The position numbers and the translations under genes were made by a program. Below the pieces are notes generated by a model. It was not told where the DNA came from. It was given only the letters and a program-made list of their open reading frames with translations, and did not search any database. A stretch of 64,000 nucleotides of DNA. It comes from Leuconostoc mesenteroides subsp. mesenteroides ATCC 8293. Lineage in GTDB: Bacteria > Bacillota > Bacilli > Lactobacillales > Lactobacillaceae. Shown here piece by piece: positions 13,605-21,624 of this stretch (position 1 is its first letter; each line of letters starts with the position of its first letter). The DNA is taken from positions 1,867,001 to 1,931,000 of the forward strand of contig NC_008531.1 in NCBI RefSeq assembly GCF_000014445.1, written 5' to 3'.

Positions 13605-13880
13605 ATGGAAAACATAAATATACACAGCAAAATGTTTCAATATAGAGCAGCGCTTTTTGTAATTGCTATTTCTTTTATTGTAGCCAATTTTACATATCCG
13701 AATAATATCTATATTCAGCGCTCAATGCCATTGTTACTAGCATTTATGCTTATTTCATACGCTGTTGAGAGATTTAGAGAGAAAAAATGGTTACCTTTTT
13801 CAGCTTACGCATTGGTTAGCCTGCTCAATATTTTTCAGGTTAGCCAAGAACTATATCGCCATTTATATATTTATAAATAA
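13605..13880 (+). CDS. 91-residue membrane protein, last of the small-gene row
   Basis: ATG 13605 is preferred, but an in-frame ATG at 13539 would add 22 charged residues, and the frame is open back to 13488 without a start codon. This may mean the original N-terminus was longer. Helices lie at about residues 13-29 (ALFVIAISFIVANF), 41-55 and 66-80, with the basic turn ERFREKKWLP, matching the plan of 13191. Function unknown. Confidence 0.55.
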   Translation: MENINIHSKMFQYRAALFVIAISFIVANFTYPNNIYIQRSMPLLLAFMLISYAVERFREKKWLPFSAYALVSLLNIFQVSQELYRHLYIYK

Positions 13881-14016
13881 TAACCAAATCTCCAAATACT
13901 AGTTGGGGGCTTTTCGCTTTATAAAACAAAAGTGATTTAATGGCATGCTTTTGACTCGCTAATTCACAGTGTCAGCAAATAAATAATAATAAGTTAAAAC
14001 ACGCTCTCTCATTATT

Positions 14017-14823
14017 TTATATATTGACTTCTAATCCAACTCCGACCTCTTCAACAGTAATAAATTGATTTATATATGCCTTAGCTTTAAAAGAAACACA
14101 GTGACTCGGATATAGTTGTGCAATATTATTATTTTGAAAATAATCAACAGTTTTTTCTAATCGTTCATCTAGGTCAAACAAATGAAAGCCACCAATGATA
14201 CCAAGTATTTTATTGGTACCTGTAACTTTCTTAGCATGCTCACAAATATTGCAAATGCCGCTATGGGAACATCCTGTGATAATAAATAGCCCTTCATCTG
14301 TTTCATAAGCCATCGCTGTATCATCCATTACATAATCGTCTTCCCATTGGTTATTAACAAAATATTCTCCTATGGCTTCTCGCTCTTCAAAAGCAGTATA
14401 CTGACCTATTTCTCCTAAGTACCAAATTTTATTTGTTAATTTAATTGGTTCCTTTTGTAAGTTCAAATCAAACTTATTTGATACCCATTCCGTACTTTTG
14501 GGAGACCCGATATCTAATTTCTCATATCGCTTTGAATTCAAAAAAAGTGGATGTGCATAAACTGACTTACCAAAAAGTCCTGATGATTTTGATAAAAAAC
14601 TCATACCACGTGTATGATCATTGTGTCCGTGCGAAAAAACAATTTTAGTCATTTCACTTAGATTAATACCCTTGATTTTTGCATTCTGCAAAAATATGTC
14701 GCTGTACCCCATATCAAAAAGTATTTTTTCATCTTGATCTTCTATTAGCATAGATAAAGCGGGCTCACCGAAATAATATTCATCAATAAATGTGTTATTG
14801 TCTACCAAAATGTTTATCTTCAT
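14017..14823 (-). CDS. Metallo-beta-lactamase-fold hydrolase (COG1237-like)
   Basis: The 268-residue protein has the metal motif HGHNDH (about residue 65), a second histidine in TGCSHSG, and GGFHLF and YPSHC near the C-terminus. These are the marks of the COG1237 group, which includes dihydropterin ribofuranosyl-aminobenzene phosphate synthase-like proteins. The methanopterin role does not apply in lactic acid bacteria, so the substrate is unknown. It is not the WalJ/YycJ protein of the wal operon. GGAAGAGAGCA precedes the start. The gap 14824-15035 shows only AT-rich sequence. Confidence 0.85.
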   Translation of the reverse strand: MKINILVDNNTFIDEYYFGEPALSMLIEDQDEKILFDMGYSDIFLQNAKIKGINLSEMTKIVFSHGHNDHTRGMSFLSKSSGLFGKSVYAHPLFLNSKRYEKLDIGSPKSTEWVSNKFDLNLQKEPIKLTNKIWYLGEIGQYTAFEEREAIGEYFVNNQWEDDYVMDDTAMAYETDEGLFIITGCSHSGICNICEHAKKVTGTNKILGIIGGFHLFDLDERLEKTVDYFQNNNIAQLYPSHCVSFKAKAYINQFITVEEVGVGLEVNI

Positions 14824-15039
14824 TGCTCTCTTCCAATCTTTTATCTTTAATACTTTACTATACAGACTAAATTATTTTTTAAAAGTGCAAATCAGTAAAT
14901 TTAATATATTGTAAAAATCAGTGATATTCTTTTACTATCAATATTGACAAGTTAGTTAAACATTTATATAATAATGTTTCAAATTCAAAAATTACCTATA
15001 TAAATATTTTTAATTTTATCTAAAGATTCCCATTCTAAA

Positions 15040-15068
15040 TTGCCTAATAAAAATAGTTAGTTTATTAT
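15040..15068 (+). promoter_or_regulatory. Promoter of the ykkC-class riboswitch
   Basis: TTGCCT (15040-15045), a 17-base spacer and TATTAT (15063-15068) put the transcript start near 15075, just before the aptamer. Confidence 0.65.
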
Positions 15069-15079
15069 TAATCTATAGT

Positions 15080-15205
15080 TTTCTAGGGTTCCGCTATAAT
15101 AATAGGTCTGGTCCAAGAGAAAACATACAATGATTACATTGTACACACGGACGGATAAAAGCCTAGGAGATATTTCTTAACGAAATATTTCCTAGGCTTT
15201 TTAAT
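15080..15205 (+). promoter_or_regulatory. ykkC-class riboswitch with intrinsic terminator
   Basis: The conserved blocks appear in order: CTAGGGTTCCG (15083), GGTCTGGTCCAAGAG (15105), a TACAATG/CATTGTA stem-loop, then ACACGGACGGATAAAAGCC and TAGGAGA. CTAGG at the 5' side can pair with CCTAG at 15162, closing the aptamer. The same 3' segment is also the left arm of a terminator (AAAAGCCTAGGA 15157-15168 with TCCTAGGCTTTT 15190-15201 and a T run), so ligand binding should allow read-through. Members of this class sense guanidine, ppGpp, PRPP or nucleoside diphosphates; the subtype is not resolved here. Confidence 0.82.
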
Positions 15206-15224
15206 TTACTAAGGAGAATACACT

Positions 15225-15596
15225 ATGGAATTAATACTTTTGCCAGAACAACTCTCGGTTTTTCAAATCGAATCATTGGAACAATTGGATTTATCAATGA
15301 AGCCTCTGTTTATTGGCTCTACTGCAGATGAGCTTTCTATCGTTGCTCCAACAAAGAGTGTGCCAACAAAAACAATAAACCAAGAAGATGGTTGGCGCGC
15401 ATTAAAAATCAATGGTGTTTTAGATTTCAGTTTAGTTGGCATTTTATCTAAGATAGCAACTTTGTTAACCGAAATTGACGTCAGCATATTTGCAATATCA
15501 ACGTACGATACTGATTATATTTTAATAAAAGAAACAAATCTCTCTAATTCAATAGACTGTCTGCGTCAAAACCAATATGTAGTTTCAGAAAAATAA
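15225..15596 (+). CDS. ACT-domain protein under riboswitch control
   Basis: The 123-residue protein reads as an N-terminal beta-rich half (MELILLPEQLSVFQIESLEQL, then PLFIGSTADELSIVAP) followed by an ACT half (GVLDFSLVGILSKIATLLTE, DVSIFAISTYDTDYILI). This is the small ACT_7/CASTOR-like family, thought to bind amino acids. There is no catalytic domain. AAGGAGAATACACT precedes the ATG. The ykkC-class riboswitch directly upstream is the only visible control. It is monocistronic as far as can be seen. Confidence 0.8.
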   Translation: MELILLPEQLSVFQIESLEQLDLSMKPLFIGSTADELSIVAPTKSVPTKTINQEDGWRALKINGVLDFSLVGILSKIATLLTEIDVSIFAISTYDTDYILIKETNLSNSIDCLRQNQYVVSEK

Positions 15597-15656
15597 GTAA
15601 CGCAAAATAGCTCACAATCAAAAATCAATAAAATACTGCATTTTTACATAAAAAAA

Positions 15657-15684
15657 GCGTTGCACCAAGATCTTGGTGCAACGC
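15657..15684 (-). terminator. Terminator of tRNA-Ser
   Basis: GCGTTGCACCAAGA and its exact complement form a perfect 28-base palindrome, with seven A on the left that become the T run on the minus strand. Confidence 0.88.
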
Positions 15685-15699
15685 CATGAAATGCTAAAT

Positions 15700-15786
15700 G
15701 GAGAAGAAGGGATTCGAACCCTCGCACGCTTTAACACGTCTACACCCTTAGCAAGGGCGCCTCTTCAGCCGCTTGAGTACTTCTCC
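15700..15786 (-). tRNA. tRNA-Ser (anticodon GCT)
   Basis: On the minus strand it begins GGAGAAGTACTCAAG and ends CTTCTCC, giving a seven-base-pair acceptor stem. The anticodon loop is CTTGCTAAG, with anticodon GCT, which reads AGC and AGT. A long variable arm (GTGTAGACGTGTTAAAGCGTGC region) and the GGTTCGAATCC T loop confirm a class II serine tRNA. No CCA is encoded. It has its own promoter and terminator. Confidence 0.95.
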
Positions 15787-15798
15787 ATAACAATAACT

Positions 15799-15827
15799 AA
15801 TATACCAGAATTTAGAATGGATAGCAA
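15799..15827 (-). promoter_or_regulatory. Promoter of tRNA-Ser
   Basis: On the minus strand: TTGCTA (15822-15827), a 17-base spacer, TATATT (15799-15804), 13 bases before the tRNA. The rest of the gap, 15828-15950, shows nothing I recognise. Confidence 0.7.
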
Positions 15828-15957
15828 TACCCAAAATGCCGTCAACACTGCTTTTTGCGCTCAATAAACAGTTCATGAGCGAAGACTCATAGTACTGTCA
15901 TAATTACCGTATTTCAATGCCATGGTTTTCCATGAAAGATTGCTTTAGTAGTTTTTA

Positions 15958-16000
15958 AAAGGCCGACATACATTCACATAGAGTCCGTATCGGCTTTTTT
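15958..16000. terminator. Terminator downstream of the ABC-F gene
   Basis: GGCCGACATAC (15961) and GTATCGGC (15987) form an imperfect stem with an A run on the left and T run on the right. It should stop transcripts from the ABC-F gene on -; no + gene ends here. Confidence 0.7.
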
Positions 16001-16090
16001 AATTACATTCGGTCAAGCTTAACCGTCGCATATCTGGAAACACCTGCTCATCTATTACACGGGTGCACAGAAATTGTTAACTCTTTATTG

Positions 16091-17647
16091 TTATTCCGCT
16101 TCTTCTTTATAGCTTAATGCGGCAACGTTTAATTCTTTATCTCCTAGTCCCTTTGTAAAGCTAGTTTCGTGGGAAACAATAATCACGTTTCCTGGGAATT
16201 TGTCGATAGCTGCACGCAAAGCATTTTTTGTGCCTTCATCCAAGTGGTTTGTCGGTTCATCTAAAATCAAGAAATTACTTGGTTTCATTTCCATAATGGC
16301 CAACTTAACTTTGGTCTGTTCCCCACCAGAAAGCTGCTTCATTGGTTTTTGCGCATTTTCAGCGTTAATACCAGCAGCAGCTAACCGAGTACGTAAAGCT
16401 TTCGGCTCCAATTTAGGGAAACGATCTTGCATTTCTTGCAGTGGTGTTTTTTGATCATTGTCCCATTCTAAATCTTGATCAAAGTAATTCACAACTGCTG
16501 ATGGTGAAAACTCTGCTTCACCACCAAGTGCTGGAATAACACCCAAAACAGATTTAATTAGTGTAGACTTACCAGCACCGTTAAAACCTTTGAAGACAAC
16601 CTTTTGACCCGATGTCATCGAAAAGGTCACCGGCTCCAAAACAGGTGTTACATAACCAACAGAAAGTTCATTCACTGTTAGTGCGTTTGCAGACTGAGAG
16701 TTAACATAGGGAAAATTAAACTTAGCTTGCAATGCCTCTGACGGTGGATCAACTCGATCCATTCTTGCCAACATTTTTTCACGTGACTTGGCTTGTTTTG
16801 ATGTTGACGCACGTGCCTTGTTTTTGGCAATAAATTTTTGCGCTTTCTCAATTTCACCTTGTTGCTTTTCATATTGACGTAACTGTTGCTCAGCTCGCTC
16901 GTCTTTTTGACGCATTGCCTTTTTAAATGAGCCACGGAACTTAGTAATTTTACCAAACGATAGGTCAATTATTGCATTGGTTACCTTATCCAGGAAGTCA
17001 AAATCATGCGAAATAATCATCGCTGATCCTTCAAAAGACTGTAGGAAATCTTCAAGCCATTCAATATGGGCCACATCTAGATAGTTTGTTGGTTCATCTA
17101 AGATAATAACGTCGTCATTTTCTAACAATAACTTAGCCAGAATGACTTTGGCACGTTGCCCACCAGACATTGATTCTAGTGCCCGAGTGCGCCCAATGGC
17201 TTCCAATCCCAATCCAGAAATCACGCGCTCAATTTTGGTGTCCACGTCATAAAATCCGGCAGCGTCTAGCTCTTCTTGCATGCGTCCGGCGCGTTCTAAC
17301 AATTTATCAGATAAGCTCTCTGCATATTCATTGTACAGTTCCGTAATACGGTCTTGTTTGTCATACAAATCTTGATAAGCCGTATGCAAAAAATCAACCA
17401 GCGTCATTCCCTCAGGAATTTCTGCATACTGGTCTAGATAGCCGACCTTTAGGCCTTTTTGCCATTCGATTTTACCAGAGAGAGGTAGTTCTTGACCGGT
17501 AATGATCTTGATAAGTGTTGACTTACCAGCACCATTTTGGCCAACAATGCCCATGTGTTCTCCAGCCTGTAATTCAAATGCTGCATCTTCGTATAAAGTT
17601 TTTTCTGCGTAGGCCATTGAAAGGCCTGAAATTTCTAATAATGCCAT
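16091..17647 (-). CDS. ABC-F subfamily ATPase
   Basis: The 518-residue protein has two ATP-binding cassettes and no membrane helices. NBD1 has GQNGAGKST and MSGGQRAKV with ILDEPTNYLD; NBD2 has GFNGAGKST and LSGGEQTKV with ILDEPTNHLD. The linker around residues 240-300 is long and basic (KAMRQKDERAEQ, KARASTSKQAKSREK), as expected for ABC-F proteins that enter the ribosomal E site. The length fits the YkpA/YbiT housekeeping branch better than antibiotic-resistance members, but ribosome protection cannot be excluded. It starts 20 bp after the Rgg-like gene's stop, so the two are probably one transcript. Confidence 0.9.
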   Translation of the reverse strand: MALLEISGLSMAYAEKTLYEDAAFELQAGEHMGIVGQNGAGKSTLIKIITGQELPLSGKIEWQKGLKVGYLDQYAEIPEGMTLVDFLHTAYQDLYDKQDRITELYNEYAESLSDKLLERAGRMQEELDAAGFYDVDTKIERVISGLGLEAIGRTRALESMSGGQRAKVILAKLLLENDDVIILDEPTNYLDVAHIEWLEDFLQSFEGSAMIISHDFDFLDKVTNAIIDLSFGKITKFRGSFKKAMRQKDERAEQQLRQYEKQQGEIEKAQKFIAKNKARASTSKQAKSREKMLARMDRVDPPSEALQAKFNFPYVNSQSANALTVNELSVGYVTPVLEPVTFSMTSGQKVVFKGFNGAGKSTLIKSVLGVIPALGGEAEFSPSAVVNYFDQDLEWDNDQKTPLQEMQDRFPKLEPKALRTRLAAAGINAENAQKPMKQLSGGEQTKVKLAIMEMKPSNFLILDEPTNHLDEGTKNALRAAIDKFPGNVIIVSHETSFTKGLGDKELNVAALSYKEEAE

Positions 17648-17667
17648 AACTATAAGTCTACCATACT

Positions 17668-18615
17668 TTAAAGCAACATTGAGTATGTACGAGGTATTTT
17701 TTGCGTTTCACCCGATAAAACAGCGTCTCGTGTTTTTTCGATAACTTCTTTGGAATATTTCACTTTATCTTTTTGGTCAGTAATTTCGTAAACAGTAAGA
17801 ACCGAATGAGCTAATTGATAGCCTTCTTCCACACTTCCTTGCATCATCATTAATAAACCCTTTCCAAATTTCAAACGAATTCGCTCACCAGTCCAATCTA
17901 ATATAAACTGGTCAGCATCGCTCAATATTTGTTCCGATAAGGTTAACATTTCAGCTGCACCTTTAAGATCTACAAAAAGCAGTCCGTTAAAGGCTGTATA
18001 AGCAATATCTACTAATCGCTTTTTTTCTGTACGTAACTGTGTATAAAATTTTGCTCGTTTGATAGCTAAACGGCTTAAAATTAACAAGTCACTTGGAGAC
18101 ATACCAAAATAAAACAAAGTAAAAATATCTAATTCAATTTGTCCCCACGTTTCGGCTTGCTTTAAAAAATTAACTGCTGGTCTGACGTGTTTTTTCACAA
18201 TATCAATGTCATATATTTGTAAATTCTCTTCTTCGGCAAGTGCGCCCTGTATCATTAAACCAAAATCACGTATAAAGCGTGCACTGATACCGCCACGACC
18301 TTGACGCATATCATTTGTAGCTTTCAAAATCATTGCTTCTAATTGTTTCTTTTCTTGTGGTTTCCCGGATTGAACACCCATTTCACGGAGCAACATATAA
18401 ATATAATTATTGTTGGTTTCTCCACCAAGAAACAAGAATTCATCATGACTAACACCCATATCTGATAATAATTTATCTAGCCGATCCGCTGAAATACGAG
18501 TATGCCCTTTTTCAAATTTTCCAATCAGTGATCGAGATATGCTAGGCTGTTCTAAGTCAACTATTTTCAAACCCTTATCTTCTCGTAAACGTTTAAAAGT
18601 CGCACCATAATTCAT
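17668..18615 (-). CDS. Rgg/MutR-family transcriptional regulator
   Basis: The protein (315 residues from ATG 18615) has an XRE helix-turn-helix at about residues 4-60 (GATFKRLREDKGLKI, SISRSLIGKFEKGHTRIS). A helical repeat domain of about 230 residues follows, as in Rgg/GadR/MutR regulators, some of which bind short hydrophobic peptides. The sixth codon is chosen as start because GAGGG lies 8 bases before it; an earlier ATG at 18630 overlaps that site. No small peptide pheromone gene was found beside it. It is divergent from the MFS permease, with a perfect 12-bp palindrome in the shared gap. Confidence 0.85.
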   Translation of the reverse strand: MNYGATFKRLREDKGLKIVDLEQPSISRSLIGKFEKGHTRISADRLDKLLSDMGVSHDEFLFLGGETNNNYIYMLLREMGVQSGKPQEKKQLEAMILKATNDMRQGRGGISARFIRDFGLMIQGALAEEENLQIYDIDIVKKHVRPAVNFLKQAETWGQIELDIFTLFYFGMSPSDLLILSRLAIKRAKFYTQLRTEKKRLVDIAYTAFNGLLFVDLKGAAEMLTLSEQILSDADQFILDWTGERIRLKFGKGLLMMMQGSVEEGYQLAHSVLTVYEITDQKDKVKYSKEVIEKTRDAVLSGETQKIPRTYSMLL

Positions 18616-18642
18616 TTTCATTACCCTCATTATTTAAAAAAT

Positions 18643-18689
18643 AGAATATATTCTCTTTTTGTTGTCAAACTGACTTTACCATGTATGCT
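18643..18689 (+). promoter_or_regulatory. Divergent promoter with palindromic site
   Basis: AGAATATATTCT (18643-18654) is a perfect 12-bp palindrome. It lies 7 bp before TTGTCA (18662-18667), which with a 16-base spacer and TATGCT (18684-18689) forms the MFS promoter. The palindrome is a candidate Rgg operator. Confidence 0.55.
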
Positions 18690-18728
18690 ATATTTATTCA
18701 ATTTATCATTAAAAAAAGGAGTTCTTAT

Positions 18729-20009
18729 ATGCGCGTTGCCAAAAATAATACAGCATTTCGAGTAATGATTACATCACAGTTCGTTAATAACTTAGGAAGC
18801 AGCTTTTTCAATATTGTTTTTTTAGTTTATGCTGCAACACTGCCAAACAAAACACTTAGTGTTACATTAGTCGCATTTACAGAAATGCTACCAACACTAT
18901 TCTCCATTATTGTTGGAAACTTTGCTGATAAAACGAAGCATCACCTTCGGTCTTGGCGTATTGCTCGCCTCTCTCAATCAATAATTTTTTTGATTATTAC
19001 TGTGATATTGATTTTCTTTGACGGTCAATTTTGGAGCTTTTTGATACTGTTATTATTAGTCTTTGTTTCTTCGGTAGTCGGATCTTATAGTAATTTACTA
19101 ATGAAACCAGTTTCTAGATTTATTTTAAGCGATTCTGATCTGCAAGAAGCAATGAGCTTGGAGCAAACTGTCAGTGTTGCCGTCAACTTAATTGGTGGTT
19201 TTTCCGGCGTCGCTTTACTTGGCATTTTGCATCAAAATTACGCTGGATTTAGTCTTATCAATGCTGGGATGTTTGTTATTGCTTGGTCCATTATGGCGCT
19301 TAATCATCGTCAATTTTTGGAAGCCGAACAACATATTGAAGCAGAAACAAAGCCAAATACCAATACATCAATTTTTTCAGATTTAAAATCAACTTTTATT
19401 TATGTTTACAAGGATCATTTGTTTTTTCAAATTTTACTACTCGCTACCGCCATTAATTTTGTCGGCACCTCTTTTAATGGTGTTTTTAACCTGACCTTAT
19501 TACATAACAAATCATTATTAATTGGTAACTTTGGGACGACCGTAGCTATTTTTGGCGCAATAAGTTCAATTGGCCTATTAACTGGATCTTTGATTATCAA
19601 TGATTTTTTCAAGAAACTAACAACAAAACAATTAATTGGCATTTCTGGTATTGGTATTGTGTTAATTGCTGCTGTACCCCTTTTTTATCCAAATGGTGTT
19701 TTATGGATGCTAATCATTTTTTTATTTTCATACATTGAAGCTAAAATCAATCCAAAATTAGGAGCAATCTTAATGAAGCGAACCAATCATAATCGCTTGG
19801 CGGGTGTTTCTGGTCTAATTAATACATTCGTTATGTCGGCCACGCCACTTGGTCAAATTATTTTTCTCGGCACCGCAAACATCTATTCACCAAATATTTC
19901 TTGGTTCTTCATGGGATTTGTCGCATCACTGATTACCATTTATACAATCTTAACTCGCCAACAAGATATGGAACTGGTTGAAAAAACCAGAGAATCCGCT
20001 ATACTATAA
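18729..20009 (+). CDS. MFS efflux permease
   Basis: The 426-residue protein has about twelve membrane helices. It opens with FRVMITSQFVNNLGSSFFNI and has the motif NFADKTKHHLR in the first cytoplasmic loop, typical of the MFS_3 drug exporter group. ATG 18729 is chosen because AAAAGGAG precedes it and because an earlier ATG at 18681 overlaps the -10 box. Divergence from the Rgg-like regulator suggests regulation by it. The substrate is unknown. The glyoxalase-fold gene starts 6 bp after the stop. Confidence 0.85.
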   Translation: MRVAKNNTAFRVMITSQFVNNLGSSFFNIVFLVYAATLPNKTLSVTLVAFTEMLPTLFSIIVGNFADKTKHHLRSWRIARLSQSIIFLIITVILIFFDGQFWSFLILLLLVFVSSVVGSYSNLLMKPVSRFILSDSDLQEAMSLEQTVSVAVNLIGGFSGVALLGILHQNYAGFSLINAGMFVIAWSIMALNHRQFLEAEQHIEAETKPNTNTSIFSDLKSTFIYVYKDHLFFQILLLATAINFVGTSFNGVFNLTLLHNKSLLIGNFGTTVAIFGAISSIGLLTGSLIINDFFKKLTTKQLIGISGIGIVLIAAVPLFYPNGVLWMLIIFLFSYIEAKINPKLGAILMKRTNHNRLAGVSGLINTFVMSATPLGQIIFLGTANIYSPNISWFFMGFVASLITIYTILTRQQDMELVEKTRESAIL

Positions 20010-20014
20010 TTATT

Positions 20015-20347
20015 ATGAAACCACGTAAACTAAACATCAAAACTATTCCAGCTGCTGACATCAACCGTGCTTATCGCTTTTGGCGTGATGTATTTGATTT
20101 GCCGCAATCTGGTCACCAAAGTGGTCGGCACCTTGTGATTGATGGCGAAGATATTGTGTTTGTCACCGGCAAACCAACTGACCGCCTAGAAATGCTCGTT
20201 CGTGATCACCAAGCCGATTTGGTAAAACACTTACGTAACAATTTCATCCCAATTATTGGCGAGCCAGAAAAAAGATTTGGAAACAAAATTGCCTTATCAA
20301 TACATGATTCCGAAGATAATTTAATTGTTTTAGAAGCCAATGCTTAA
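20015..20347 (+). CDS. Glyoxalase/bleomycin resistance (VOC) fold protein
   Basis: The 110-residue protein shows the paired beta-alpha-beta modules of the VOC superfamily: LNIKTIPAADINRAYRFWRDVFDL, HLVIDGEDIVFVTG, then FIPIIGEPEKRF and SIHDSEDNLIVLEA. The glutamate in the last strand fits a metal ligand. The reaction cannot be inferred. It lacks a clear ribosome binding site and lies 5 bp after the MFS stop codon, so translational coupling is likely. A terminator follows. Confidence 0.78.
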   Translation: MKPRKLNIKTIPAADINRAYRFWRDVFDLPQSGHQSGRHLVIDGEDIVFVTGKPTDRLEMLVRDHQADLVKHLRNNFIPIIGEPEKRFGNKIALSIHDSEDNLIVLEANA

Positions 20348-20356
20348 GATCAAAAT

Positions 20357-20397
20357 AAAAAGCGTAAACAGCTATTATAAGTTGTTTACGCTTTTTT
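20357..20397. terminator. Bidirectional terminator
   Basis: AAAAAGCGTAAACA pairs with TGTTTACGCTTTTT. It separates the VOC gene on + from adhP on -. Confidence 0.85.
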
Positions 20398-20401
20398 ACT
20401 A

Positions 20402-21454
20402 TTAAAGTGTTGTAAAATCAATGACCTTACGACCAGTAATTGAACCAGCTTTCATTTCATCAATAATTTCATTCATATCTTGGAAGGCAACTGTCTCAAC
20501 AATTGGCTTAACTTTTCCTTCAGCACCAAATTGGAAAGCTTCCTTTAGGTCTGCACGTGTTCCAACCAATGAACCGCGAACTTCAATACCATCAAGGACT
20601 GTTTTAGCAATATTCAAAGCCATATCACCTTGTGGCAAAGCAACGGCTACAAGCTTGCCCATTGGACGAAGCACATTCACAGCCTGGGAGAATGCAGCAT
20701 CGTTAACAGCTGTCACTTGAGCATTGTGAACGCCGCCAGTTAATTCATTCACCTTAGCTACAACATCTTCCTTCTTACGATTAACTAGTACTTCCGCTCC
20801 ATTAGCTTTTGCGGCTGCTAATTTATCATCGTTTCCATCAATAACTGCAACGTGAGCACCGAAAACACTGTGTGCATATTGAACAGCCAAATTACCTAGA
20901 CCACCAGCACCGTGAACTGACACCCACTCACCAGGCTTAGTTTCACCGACTTTCAAGGCTTTGTACATTGTAACACCAGCACAAGTAATTGATGTCGCTT
21001 CAACAGGGTCTAAGCCTTCTGGTACTTTAACTGCATACTTAGCATTTACAACAACTTGTTGTGACATTGCGCCATCAATTGTGTAACCAGAATTACGCAC
21101 CTTACGGCAGAACGTTTCGTTTCCTGAGACACAGTAATCACAAACGCCACAAGCGTCATAGAACCAGGCAATTGAAACACGGTCACCGACTTTAAGGTAA
21201 TCGCTAGCACCTTCACCTAATTTAGACACGCGTCCAACACCTTCATGTCCAATAACTCGACCAAAATTACCGTTACGTTCACCGATCTTGTTAGGGTCAC
21301 CGAAATCGCCGTTAGCACAGTGCAAATCAGTGTGACAAAGGCCAACGTATTCAACATCAACCAATGCATCTCCAAATGCTAACGCACGTGGCTGCCAATC
21401 CTCGATCAAATCAACATAACCATCATTTACGTTACGAACAACTGCTGCTTTCAT
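20402..21454 (-). CDS. adhP: Zinc-dependent alcohol dehydrogenase, propanol-preferring type
   Basis: The 350-residue protein interconverts primary alcohols and aldehydes with NAD(H). Catalytic zinc ligands are visible in GLCHTDLH and GHEGVG. The structural zinc site is the four cysteines of [15 protein letters not shown], and the NAD-binding loop is [13 protein letters not shown]. Length and order match AdhP. In heterofermentative lactic bacteria it would help regenerate NAD+ by making ethanol. It has its own promoter and an AGAGG ribosome binding site. Confidence 0.93.
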   Translation of the reverse strand: MKAAVVRNVNDGYVDLIEDWQPRALAFGDALVDVEYVGLCHTDLHCANGDFGDPNKIGERNGNFGRVIGHEGVGRVSKLGEGASDYLKVGDRVSIAWFYDACGVCDYCVSGNETFCRKVRNSGYTIDGAMSQQVVVNAKYAVKVPEGLDPVEATSITCAGVTMYKALKVGETKPGEWVSVHGAGGLGNLAVQYAHSVFGAHVAVIDGNDDKLAAAKANGAEVLVNRKKEDVVAKVNELTGGVHNAQVTAVNDAAFSQAVNVLRPMGKLVAVALPQGDMALNIAKTVLDGIEVRGSLVGTRADLKEAFQFGAEGKVKPIVETVAFQDMNEIIDEMKAGSITGRKVIDFTTL

Positions 21455-21493
21455 TTTTAACCTCTTTCTTGTATGTGAACTTATTTACAATTA

Positions 21494-21522
21494 ATTTTAC
21501 CGCTTTTTGTCATATTTGTAAA
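21494..21522 (-). promoter_or_regulatory. adhP promoter
   Basis: On the minus strand: TTTACA (21517-21522), a 17-base spacer and TAAAAT (21494-21499), 39 bp before the ATG. Confidence 0.65.
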
Positions 21523-21581
21523 GTATTATTTACTACGCATCTCCTTCTGTTAGTGACTCGTTTCACATAAATACCCAAAAG

Positions 21582-21612
21582 AAAAAGAACATTATCATTA
21601 AATGTTCCTTTT
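21582..21612 (-). terminator. Terminator of the second MFS permease
   Basis: GAACATT (21587-21593) and AATGTTC (21601-21607), flanked by A-rich and T-rich runs; on the minus strand the stem ends in TTTTTCTTTT. Confidence 0.75.
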
Positions 21613-21624
21613 AATTTTATTGAA

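Noticed and set aside
14017..14823. Metallo-beta-lactamase gene as the missing walJ
   Set aside because: Its motifs (TGCSHSG, GGFHLF) fit COG1237 rather than YycJ, and it is 40 kb from the wal operon.
15673..15867. ORF on + covering tRNA-Ser
   Set aside because: It is the antisense of a complete class II tRNA with its own promoter and terminator.
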